From Ferrovibrio sp. (GTDB lineage Bacteria > Pseudomonadota > Alphaproteobacteria > Ferrovibrionales > Ferrovibrionaceae), in the NCBI RefSeq assembly GCF_017994015.1, contig NZ_JAGOLP010000008.1:1-64000 (forward strand): a stretch of DNA of 64,000 bases, written 5' to 3'. The position numbers and the translations under genes were made by a program. Numbering within the stretch: position 1 is the stretch's first letter; every line of letters starts with the position of its first letter. The notes under the pieces are model-generated. The model saw nothing but the letters and a program-made list of their open reading frames with translations. It did not search any database and was not told where the DNA came from. Positions 50,684-58,058 of this stretch are shown piece after piece.

Positions 50684-51567
50684 GTCGATTCACCTGGATC
50701 GACGGCCTTGGTGGCGTCGCGGAACCATTGCGGCTTGTCGGTAGTCCAGGTCTCACCCCAGAGATGGCCACCGCCGCTCATTTCCATAGTTTCGCCGGTG
50801 ATGAAGCCACCGGCCGGGCCGCCGATGAACAATGCCGCTTCGGCCACCTGCCAGGGGCTGCCGGCAATGCGCATCGGGTTCACGTTTTCATAGCGTTTGC
50901 GCACATGCGGCTGATAGACCTGCCAGCCTTCGGAGCGGATCGTACCCGGGGCGATGCAATTGACCCGGATGCCGAGCGGCGCCCATTCCACTGCCACTGC
51001 TTCGGAAAATGCCTTCACCCCGGCCCGGGCAGCGCAGGTATGCGCCACATTATGCAGGCCGCGCGGCGAGACCACGATGGTGACAATGCTGCCGCCACGC
51101 CCGGCATCGCGCCAGCGCCGCGCCGCTGCCTGCATGACGTTGAATGTGCCGGTCAGGTTGGTGTCGATCACCGCACGCCAGCCTTTTTCAGTATAGTCGA
51201 TGGCCGGCTGCGGAAATTGCCCGCCGGCTGAATTCACCAGCAGATCGGGCGGCCCGCCCCAGTTCTGCGCCACTGTATCGAACATCACGTCCACGCTGTC
51301 GCGCTGGCGAATGTCCACCGTCACGGCAAGGCAATCCAGGTCGTGCTGCCGCATCGCCTCGGCCACCGGCGCCAGCCGTTCCAGGCGGCGGCCGGCAATG
51401 GCAACGCGGGCGCCTAGCCGTGCCGCCAGCCAGGCGGTGGCGCGGCCGATGCCGCCGCCGCCGCCGGTTACCAGCAGGCTACGGCCGGCCAGGCTGCCGG
51501 CGGCAAGATTGGTCGGATGCGCCGCCAGGTCGGCATCCGAGAGGGCGAGGGGGGCTTCGTCGGTCAT
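50680..51567 (-). CDS. SDR family protein without the YxxxK pair (dienoyl-CoA reductase-like)
   Basis: Short-chain dehydrogenase of 295 residues. The NADP-binding loop VTGGGGGIGRA, VNSAGG and VNCIAPGTIRSEG are clear. The usual catalytic Tyr and Lys are absent: the aligned stretch is VAHTCAARAGVKAF, with Thr and Arg at those places, as in the 2,4-dienoyl-CoA reductase branch. It lies 1 base after the acyl-CoA dehydrogenase stop in a two-gene operon, so it probably reduces an unsaturated or 3-oxo acyl-CoA intermediate. Confidence 0.83.
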   Translation of the reverse strand: MTDEAPLALSDADLAAHPTNLAAGSLAGRSLLVTGGGGGIGRATAWLAARLGARVAIAGRRLERLAPVAEAMRQHDLDCLAVTVDIRQRDSVDVMFDTVAQNWGGPPDLLVNSAGGQFPQPAIDYTEKGWRAVIDTNLTGTFNVMQAAARRWRDAGRGGSIVTIVVSPRGLHNVAHTCAARAGVKAFSEAVAVEWAPLGIRVNCIAPGTIRSEGWQVYQPHVRKRYENVNPMRIAGSPWQVAEAALFIGGPAGGFITGETMEMSGGGHLWGETWTTDKPQWFRDATKAVDPGEST

Positions 51568-51568
51568 C

Positions 51569-52762
51569 TCAGCTCTTGAGGATTTCGCCGGCGATGATCA
51601 GCTTGCGTACCTCGGTGGTGCCGGCGCCGATCTCTAGCAGCTTGGTGGCGCGGAACAGCCGGTTCACTTCGGCTTCCCAGATATAGCCGCTACCGCCGTG
51701 GATCTGCACCGCATGATCCAGCACACGATTCATGGTATCGGCTGCATACATCACTGACGCCGCAGTGAGGGCGTGGATCGAGCCGCGGCCGCCGCCGCCG
51801 ACTTCCAGTTCATTTGCTTCCATCAGCACGCGATAGGTGAAGCTGCGCATGGTTTCCACCAGCACATACATTTCCGCCACGCGGCTCTGCACCATCTGGA
51901 AGCTTGCAATCGGCTTGCCGAATTGCTGGCGCGTGCGCGCATAATCAATGCTCAGTTCCAGCGCCCGTTCGGAGATGCCGAGGCAGATCGGCGCGATCAT
52001 GGCGCGCTCCAGGTCCAGCCCGCTCATCACCACGCCAACACCGCGATTCTCGCCGCCAACCAGATTTTCAGCCGGCACGCGGCATTCGTCAAAAACCAGC
52101 TCGGCCGTCTGGCTGCCGCGGAAGCCCATCTTCACCAGCTTCTGCGCCACGCGAAAGCCCGGATAATCCTTCTCGACGATGAAAGCCGAAATGCCATGCG
52201 CGCCGGCGCCTGGATTGGTTTTGGCATAAACCAGCAGCACATCGGCCACCGGGCCGTTGGTGATGTAAATCTTGCCGCCATTCAGCACATATTCATCACC
52301 CTCGCGCCGTGCCGTGGTGCGCATTGAGCCGAGCGCATCCGAGCCGGCGCCGGGTTCGGTCAGGCCCAAAGCACCGGTCAGCGAGCCATCGCACAGGCCC
52401 GGCAGGTATTTGCGCCGCTGCGCATCATTGGCATTGCGGTAGATGTTGTTGAGGCAGAGATTTTCATGCGCCACCCAGCTTAGCGCCAGGGCATGATTCC
52501 AGCGCGAGAATGCTTGCAGGATCAGGCCGCTGGTCATCAGGTCGGCGCCAACCCCGCCGTAATCCGGGTCCACGGTGATGCCGAAATAGCCTGCCTTGCC
52601 CAATTTGGCAAAGGCATCGCTCGGCCACCATTCCTCGTTATCCATGCGGGTGCTGAGCGGATACAATTCCGCCTTGGCATAGCGGTCGGCGGCATCCAGC
52701 ACGGCATTCTGCTCCGGGCTGAGGCTGAATTGCGCGTTGCTGTTGGCGGTGCTGTTCGACAT
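51569..52762 (-). CDS. acyl-CoA dehydrogenase, isovaleryl/citronellyl-CoA type
   Basis: FAD enzyme of 397 residues. Motifs: LTGALGLTEPGAGSDALGSM, KIYITNGPVADVLLVYAKT, and the C-terminal LLEIGAGTTEVRKLIIAGEI. The catalytic base appears to be the Glu of MSGLDLERAM (about residue 250), the position used by isovaleryl-CoA dehydrogenase rather than the C-terminal Glu of most acyl-CoA dehydrogenases. The start is ATG 52762 with AGGGA upstream. A shared operator-like motif lies 19 bases beyond the start. Confidence 0.88.
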   Translation of the reverse strand: MSNSTANSNAQFSLSPEQNAVLDAADRYAKAELYPLSTRMDNEEWWPSDAFAKLGKAGYFGITVDPDYGGVGADLMTSGLILQAFSRWNHALALSWVAHENLCLNNIYRNANDAQRRKYLPGLCDGSLTGALGLTEPGAGSDALGSMRTTARREGDEYVLNGGKIYITNGPVADVLLVYAKTNPGAGAHGISAFIVEKDYPGFRVAQKLVKMGFRGSQTAELVFDECRVPAENLVGGENRGVGVVMSGLDLERAMIAPICLGISERALELSIDYARTRQQFGKPIASFQMVQSRVAEMYVLVETMRSFTYRVLMEANELEVGGGGRGSIHALTAASVMYAADTMNRVLDHAVQIHGGSGYIWEAEVNRLFRATKLLEIGAGTTEVRKLIIAGEILKS

Positions 52763-52780
52763 TCCCGGCTTCCCTATTTC

Positions 52781-52800
52781 TTGATGAATTGAATTCATTA
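52781..52800 (-). promoter_or_regulatory. operator-like dyad upstream of acyl-CoA dehydrogenase (copy 1)
   Basis: Read on the minus strand the 20 bases are TAATGAATTCAATTCATCAA, a near-palindrome. They match the site at 57987-58006 at 17 of 20 positions, and both sites stand just upstream of a minus-strand operon in this catabolic region. The TetR gene at 52920 is the likely binder. Confidence 0.65.
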
Positions 52801-52877
52801 AATGCCCGGGCTGAATTTCTGTCAATGCCATGCCACCAAGCATAGGGTGGTGAAACCGCTGATGAACCCGGTTCGCA

Positions 52878-52914
52878 TAAGCGATTGACGCTTAGTGTTA
52901 TGCCGGGCTAGATC
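52878..52914 (+). promoter_or_regulatory. TetR-gene promoter with overlapping dyad
   Basis: TAAGCG (52878-52883) and CGCTTA (52889-52894) form a 17-base dyad that covers a -35 TTGACG (52885-52890). A weak -10 TAGATC (52909-52914) lies 18 bases on. The expected +1 then falls at about 52920-52922, the TetR start codon, suggesting an autoregulated and possibly leaderless mRNA. Confidence 0.4.
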
Positions 52915-52919
52915 ATGGC

Positions 52920-53669
52920 ATGACCAAGACCGCCACCCGCAAACGCGCCAGCCGCCTGCCGCGCGAAAAACGTGAAGCCGACATTCTGGCGGCCGCGCGC
53001 GCCGTATTCCGCCTGCGCGGCTACGAGAATGCCTCGATCTCGGAAATCGCAGAGCGGGCCGGCGTGGTGGAAGGCTCGATCTACCGCTATTTCGAGAGCA
53101 AGCGCGCGCTGCTCGTGCGGGTGATCGAGGATTGGTATAGCGGCATGATCGAGGAGGATAGCCATCTGCTGCCCAGTGTCAGCGGCATCCGCAACCGGCT
53201 GCGCTACATTGTCTGGCATCATCTCAAGGCATTGCATGACGAACCCGGGCTTTCCAGTCTGGTGTTTCTCGAATTCCGCCCGGACCCGAATTATCGCAAA
53301 ACTACGATCTATGCGCTGAACCGGCGCTATACTGCACGTGCCACGGCAGTGATCCGTGATGCGGTGGCGGCTGGGGAATTCCGCAATGATGTGTCGCCCG
53401 GCCTGGTGCGCGACCTGATCTATGGCTGTGTTGAACACCATACCTGGGCGTTTCTGCGCGGCGAGGGTGATTTTGATATCGAGGCGGTGGCCGACAGCAT
53501 CACCGATGTTGTCTATCGTGGCCTGGCCGCACCGGCGCCGCAACCGCAGCCGCTGGATGTCGCTTTGCAGCGGCTGGATGCGGCGGTGAGTCAGCTCAAC
53601 AAACTATCCCTTGCTGCGCCGACTGAGGAAGGCCTGCAAAACATCGAGCGTGGCCGGCGACGCCGCTAG
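52920..53669 (+). CDS. TetR family regulator of the acyl-CoA catabolic cluster
   Basis: TetR protein of 249 residues: DILAAARAVFRLRGYENASI, then SEIAERAGVVEGSIYRYFES as helix-turn-helix, and a C-terminal helical domain (LVRDLIYGCVEHHTWAFLRG) of the kind that binds acyl-CoA in FadR/PsrA-like regulators. It separates the two minus-strand operons whose upstream regions share a dyad. Its last 66 bases overlap the end of the convergent enoyl-CoA hydratase. No ribosome binding site is visible. Confidence 0.88.
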   Translation: MTKTATRKRASRLPREKREADILAAARAVFRLRGYENASISEIAERAGVVEGSIYRYFESKRALLVRVIEDWYSGMIEEDSHLLPSVSGIRNRLRYIVWHHLKALHDEPGLSSLVFLEFRPDPNYRKTTIYALNRRYTARATAVIRDAVAAGEFRNDVSPGLVRDLIYGCVEHHTWAFLRGEGDFDIEAVADSITDVVYRGLAAPAPQPQPLDVALQRLDAAVSQLNKLSLAAPTEEGLQNIERGRRRR

Positions 53670-54380
53670 ACGCGACACCTGATCGGCTTCCGCATCAAGC
53701 TGTTGTTGCAGGCTGGCATCCGGGCTTTTCGCCAGCAGACGTTTTACCGCAGCCATCGTCCCGCTGGGCATTGCAGCCAATGTTTGCACCACCTGCTCCA
53801 CAGCATCGGCAAAGGCTGCATCGTCATAAACCCGGGTGATCAGGCCCCAATCCAGCGCGGTTTCGGCGTCCAGGATCGGGTTGAGCGCAATGATCTCGAA
53901 GGCCCGGCGCATACCGGCCATGCGGGGTAAATTGTAGCTCAGGCCGCCATCGGGCGAGAGGCCGGATTTGGTATAGGCGCTGGCAAAACGTGCCGAGCGT
54001 TTCGCCAGCACGATATCGGCGGTCAGCGCCAGGCTGAAGCCACCGCCTGCCGCCATGCCGTTTACCGCTGCCACCAGCGGCGCGGCGCCATGATGCAGCC
54101 GGGTGATGCCGAGATGGAACAGGCTGGCCATTTCCAGCACATGGCTGCGCAGATGGTCGCGGTTGGCAATGAAGTCGTCGATATCGCCGCCAACGCTGAA
54201 GAAATCACCTTCCGCTGCCAGCAAGATACATTTCAGGCTGTCATCTGCAGCGCAGGCCATGGCGGCTTCGGCAAAAGCCTTGCACCAGGCCAGGTCCACC
54301 GCATTGCGGCGCCCCGGATTGGCCAGAGTGATCCGGGCCACACCATCCTTGCGGCTGAAATCGATGCGTTTCTCTGTCAT
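53604..54380 (-). CDS. enoyl-CoA hydratase/isomerase family protein
   Basis: Crotonase-fold protein of 258 residues. The oxyanion-hole segments are FFSVGGDIDDF and VNGMAAGGGFSLALTADIV. The following SGLSPDGGLSYNLPRMAG has Asp in the position of one catalytic Glu, and the usual Glu pair of classical enoyl-CoA hydratase is not evident. In context it would hydrate the glutaconyl-CoA-type product of the carboxylase (LiuC/AtuE role). Start 54380 follows GGGAGGAAAACGGC. Fifteen bases separate it from the carboxylase gene upstream. Confidence 0.87.
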   Translation of the reverse strand: MTEKRIDFSRKDGVARITLANPGRRNAVDLAWCKAFAEAAMACAADDSLKCILLAAEGDFFSVGGDIDDFIANRDHLRSHVLEMASLFHLGITRLHHGAAPLVAAVNGMAAGGGFSLALTADIVLAKRSARFASAYTKSGLSPDGGLSYNLPRMAGMRRAFEIIALNPILDAETALDWGLITRVYDDAAFADAVEQVVQTLAAMPSGTMAAVKRLLAKSPDASLQQQLDAEADQVSRLAASPATLDVLQAFLSRRSKG

Positions 54381-54394
54381 GCCGTTTTCCTCCC

Positions 54395-56002
54395 TCACAG
54401 GCGCAGCACACCATAACCCGGTTCGCCAAATGGCGCATTCAAGGCGGCGGCGATGCCGATGCCGAGCGCATTGCGCGTATCCACCGGATCAAGCAGGCCA
54501 TCGTCCCATAATTCCGAGGTGGAATGATAGGCGGAAAGCTGCTGCTGATAGGCCTGCAAAGTCTCGTCGCGCACCCGGGCCAGGTCTTCCGGGCCATAAG
54601 CGATACCGTCACGTTCAAGCTGGCGCAGCTTCACTTCGGCCAGGGTATTGGCTGCCTGCTCACCGCCCATCACGCCGATCTGGTGATTGGGCCAGGAAAA
54701 CAGGAAACGTGAATCAAACGCACGGCCACACATGCCGTAATTGCCGGCGCCAAAGGAGGCATGGCACATCACGGTGAATTTCGGCACATGGCTGCAAGCC
54801 TGCGCCATAATCATCTTGGCGCCATCCTTGGTGATGCCGGCGGCTTCGTAGGTCTGGCCCACCATGTAGCCGGTGATGTTCTGCAAAAACAGCATCGGCG
54901 TGTTGTTCTGATTGCACAATTCAATGAAATGCGCGCCTTTCAGCGTGCTGTCATTAAATAGCACGCCGTTATTGGCCAGGATGCCGATGCGGTGGCCCCA
55001 GATGCTGGCATAGCCGCAAACCAGCGTGGGGCCATAGGCCGGCTGGTATTCATGGAAACGACTGCCATCCACCAGGCGGGCAATCACCTCGCGCATGTCG
55101 AAGCTTTTTTTGATGCTGTCGGGCAGGATGCCATAGAGTTCGTCCGGGTCGTAGAGCGGCGCGTCGGCGCTGTTCATGGCGATGCGGGTCTTCTGTGTCG
55201 GCGCCCATTGCGCCACGATCTCACGGCCGATGCGGATGGCATCCAGTTCGCTATTGGCCGGATAGTCGCAGGTGCCGGAGGTGCGGGTATGCAGGTCGGC
55301 GCCGCCCAGATCATCGGCAGAAACGATGGCGCCGGTGGCAGCCTTCACCAAGGGCGGCCCGGCCAGGAAAACCGCGCCGGTGCCGCGCACGATCACATTA
55401 TAGTCGCTCAAGGCCGGGATATAGGCACCGCCCGCCGTGCAATGGCCAAACACCAGCGCCAGCTGCTTGATGCCGCGTTTGCTGAGCAGCGACTGATTGC
55501 GGAAGATGCGGCCCGCCATATGCTTGTCGGGAAAGACATCGGATTGCATTTGCAGGAAGCCGCCGGCGGAATCGCAGAGATGTACCACCGGCAGGTGGTT
55601 TTCCAAGGCGATTTCCAAGCAGCGCACAATCTTCTTGATGGTGAGCGGAAACCAGGCGCCGCCTTTCACGGTGGAATCATCGGCATGGATCATCACCTCG
55701 CGGCCGGCCACGATGCCGATGCCGGTGATGCAGGATGCGCCCGGCGAGGCGCCGTCATAAGCCATGTTGCCGGCCAGGGTGGAAAGCTCCAGGAAGGGTG
55801 TGCCGGGATCGAGCAGCTTTTCCAGCCGCTGGCGCGGCAGCAGCTTGCCATGCCCGGCCAGGCGTTGCAGGTCGCGTAGCGGCCGTTCATGGCGCGCGAT
55901 GCGCTGGTTCTCGTGCAAGCTCTGCGCCAGCGCCTTATTGGCGGCATAGCGCAGGCGGAATTCCTCATCGCTGGTGCGAATAGCGGATTTCAGAACGCTC
56001 AT
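54395..56002 (-). CDS. acyl-CoA carboxylase beta subunit (methylcrotonyl/geranyl-CoA carboxylase type)
   Basis: Carboxyltransferase of 535 residues, the usual length of MccB/LiuB and AtuC. Conserved parts: GDDSTVKGGA-like HADDSTVKGGAWFPLTIKK, SDVFPDKHMAGRIFRNQ, GHCTAGGAYIPALSDY, FLAGPPLVKAATGAIVSADD and FGAGNYGMCGRAFDSRFLF. It transfers CO2 from carboxybiotin to a branched 2-enoyl-CoA. The stretch usually reading HFGRIF with an aromatic residue before NQ is MAGRIFR here, hinting at a different acyl pocket. It overlaps the biotin carrier gene by 4 bases. Confidence 0.88.
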   Translation of the reverse strand: MSVLKSAIRTSDEEFRLRYAANKALAQSLHENQRIARHERPLRDLQRLAGHGKLLPRQRLEKLLDPGTPFLELSTLAGNMAYDGASPGASCITGIGIVAGREVMIHADDSTVKGGAWFPLTIKKIVRCLEIALENHLPVVHLCDSAGGFLQMQSDVFPDKHMAGRIFRNQSLLSKRGIKQLALVFGHCTAGGAYIPALSDYNVIVRGTGAVFLAGPPLVKAATGAIVSADDLGGADLHTRTSGTCDYPANSELDAIRIGREIVAQWAPTQKTRIAMNSADAPLYDPDELYGILPDSIKKSFDMREVIARLVDGSRFHEYQPAYGPTLVCGYASIWGHRIGILANNGVLFNDSTLKGAHFIELCNQNNTPMLFLQNITGYMVGQTYEAAGITKDGAKMIMAQACSHVPKFTVMCHASFGAGNYGMCGRAFDSRFLFSWPNHQIGVMGGEQAANTLAEVKLRQLERDGIAYGPEDLARVRDETLQAYQQQLSAYHSTSELWDDGLLDPVDTRNALGIGIAAALNAPFGEPGYGVLRL

Positions 56003-56490
56003 GCTGCATCTCCGAAGCTGATCAGCACCGCGCCACGGTCGAAAGTGGCATTCTCGGTCACATGCAGTTTGGCAATGCGGCCGGCGCGAGGCGCCAGGAT
56101 GCTCATTTGCAGTTTCATGCTTTCGATCACCAGCAGCTTGTCGCCCTCGGCCACCTCCTGGCCTGGGGCGGCATGCAGGCTGATCACGGTGCCCGGCATA
56201 TCGGCCAGGATTTCATTCGCCGCGGCACCGGCCTGGGCCGCGTCTCCGGCTTCGCTCTGGCGGCGCAGATGGATGTTGCGGCCGGCGATGCGCAGGTAGA
56301 TATCGTCGCCCACCACCAGGCGCCAGCCCTGAACGCTTTGGCCATTCACCAGCAGGCTGAAGGCGCCACCAGTGCCGGGCTGCTCGCTGACATTAAAGGC
56401 GCTGCCATCCAGCGCCAAGCGCAAGTCAGGCCGCCGTGCCAGCACATCCAGTTCGCAGCTCTGGCCGTTCAGATCAAAACGATACGCCAT
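55999..56490 (-). CDS. biotin carboxyl carrier subunit, separate gene
   Basis: 163-residue protein corresponding to the BT linker plus biotinyl domain of MccA-type alpha subunits. The biotin lysine is in VIESMKLQMSI (ESMK in place of the common EAMK). The first ~85 residues (MAYRFDLNGQSCELDV ...) match the linker domain that docks on the beta subunit. Start is ATG 56490 behind GGAGGAA; TTG 56496 is an alternative. It begins 3 bases after the biotin carboxylase stop codon. Confidence 0.88.
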   Translation of the reverse strand: MAYRFDLNGQSCELDVLARRPDLRLALDGSAFNVSEQPGTGGAFSLLVNGQSVQGWRLVVGDDIYLRIAGRNIHLRRQSEAGDAAQAGAAANEILADMPGTVISLHAAPGQEVAEGDKLLVIESMKLQMSILAPRAGRIAKLHVTENATFDRGAVLISFGDAA

Positions 56491-56492
56491 GC

Positions 56493-57971
56493 TCAATTCC
56501 TCCAGGCGCCGATGCTGGCGAAAGGCTCGGGCACATCCAGCAGACTTTGCCGGATATCAACAAGGCCCAAAGCGGCGGCGGCCAGGGCGGCTTGCTGCGT
56601 GCTTGCAGGCAAGGGCGGTGCAGCCAGGCTTTCGGCCTGTTCGGCCAGGAAGCCGGTATGCAGCCGCCCGGCGCGGAATTCGGCATGCGCCATGATGCGC
56701 GCCAGATAATCCCCGTTATGGTTCACACCCAGCAGCGCCAATTGCTCCAGCCCGGCTTGCAGGCGGCTGGCGGCTTCATCGCGATTGGCGCCATGGGCAA
56801 TCAGCTTGGCCAGCATGGAATCAAAAGCCGGTGTCACTGCCTGGCCGGCCAGGATACCGCCATCCCAGCGCAGGCCGTCGCCCTGCGGAATATGCAACAG
56901 GCCGATGCGGCCGGTGGCGGGGCGGAAGTCGCGTTCCGGCTCCTCGGCGCAAAGCCGCACTTCGATGGCATGGCCGTGGCGGCGCAAATCGCCTTGTGCG
57001 CAGGGCAGCGGCAGGCCTGCGGCAATGCGTAATTGCTGCTCAACAAGGTCAACGCCATAGACCAGTTCGGTTACCGGATGCTCCACTTGCAGCCGGGTAT
57101 TCATCTCCAGGAAATAGAAGGCGCCATCCTTGCCGAGAATGAATTCCACCGTGCCGGCATTGCGATATTTCGCCGCGCCGGCCAGCTTCACGGCGGCGTT
57201 GCAAATCGCATCACGCAACGCCTCGGGCAGATTGGGTGCCGGGGCTTCCTCCACGATCTTCTGATAGCGGCGCTGCAATGAACATTCGCGCTCGCCGAAA
57301 TGCAGCACATTGCCCTGGCCATCGCCTAGCACCTGCACTTCGATATGGCGCGGCATTTCCACCAGTTTTTCGGCATAGACACGGCCATCGCCGAAATAGC
57401 GCTTGGCTTCGCCGGCTGCCATAGTTGCCGCTTCGGCCAGTTCATCCGGGCCGCGCACAATTTTCATGCCCTTGCCGCCGCCGCCGGCGGAAGCCTTGAT
57501 CAGTAGCGGAAAGCCAACGCTGGCGGCTTGCGCTGCAATGGCAGCGGCATCGCCGCTCAGATCGATGCTGGGCGCCACCGGCACGCCCTGGGCGCGGGCA
57601 TAGTCACGTGAGCGGATTTTGTCGCCCATCAGATGCATGCTGGCCGGATCAGGGCCGATGAAAACCAGCCCGGCATCAGCAACAGCCTGGGCGAAGCCGG
57701 CATTTTCAGAGAGGAAGCCATAGCCGGGATGGATCGCTGCCGCCTGCTGCGCCTTGGCAGCGGCAATGATCTGCGCCCCATCCAGATAGGCGGCAGTTGG
57801 CACGCTGCCGAGCAGTTCCACAGCGGCATCGGCCATGGCGAAATGCGGCGCCTTGCGATCTTCAAAATGATACACCGCCACGGCGCGGATACCGAGGCGT
57901 TGCAGGCTGCGGATGACCCGGCAAGCAATCTCGCCGCGATTGGCCACCAATACGGCAGGAAACAGGCTCAT
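56493..57971 (-). CDS. biotin carboxylase subunit of acyl-CoA carboxylase
   Basis: ATP-grasp biotin carboxylase of 492 residues: LVANRGEIACRVIRSLQRLG, the glycine-rich ATP loop IKASAGGGGKGMKIV, RHIEVQVLGDGQGNVLHFGE, ECSLQRRYQKIVEEAPAP, and EMNTRLQVEHPVTE. It ends at GAWRN, exactly where fused MccA/AtuF proteins continue into the carrier part (about 660 residues in total), so the alpha chain is split into two genes. First gene of the BC-BCCP-CT-hydratase operon, with an operator-like dyad 16 bases upstream. Confidence 0.92.
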   Translation of the reverse strand: MSLFPAVLVANRGEIACRVIRSLQRLGIRAVAVYHFEDRKAPHFAMADAAVELLGSVPTAAYLDGAQIIAAAKAQQAAAIHPGYGFLSENAGFAQAVADAGLVFIGPDPASMHLMGDKIRSRDYARAQGVPVAPSIDLSGDAAAIAAQAASVGFPLLIKASAGGGGKGMKIVRGPDELAEAATMAAGEAKRYFGDGRVYAEKLVEMPRHIEVQVLGDGQGNVLHFGERECSLQRRYQKIVEEAPAPNLPEALRDAICNAAVKLAGAAKYRNAGTVEFILGKDGAFYFLEMNTRLQVEHPVTELVYGVDLVEQQLRIAAGLPLPCAQGDLRRHGHAIEVRLCAEEPERDFRPATGRIGLLHIPQGDGLRWDGGILAGQAVTPAFDSMLAKLIAHGANRDEAASRLQAGLEQLALLGVNHNGDYLARIMAHAEFRAGRLHTGFLAEQAESLAAPPLPASTQQAALAAAALGLVDIRQSLLDVPEPFASIGAWRN

Positions 57972-57986
57972 GCGCGAAACCCTCCG

Positions 57987-58006
57987 TAATGAATTCGGTT
58001 CATTAA
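57987..58006 (-). promoter_or_regulatory. operator-like dyad upstream of biotin carboxylase operon (copy 2)
   Basis: Plus-strand TAATGAATTCGGTTCATTAA: arms TAATGAA and TTCATTA are perfect inverted repeats with a 5-base spacer (57987-58005). Same motif as at 52781-52800. The position immediately before the operon start fits repression by the local TetR protein. Confidence 0.65.
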
Positions 58007-58058
58007 TTTGGCGTGGAGCAAACAGAATGGCATGGTGGCTCCGGTTGTTATGCGTTGA

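Noticed and set aside
51569..58006. Complete leucine (liu) operon
   Set aside because: No HMG-CoA lyase and no MerR-type LiuR are present; the regulator is TetR-type, so I only call it Atu/Liu-like.
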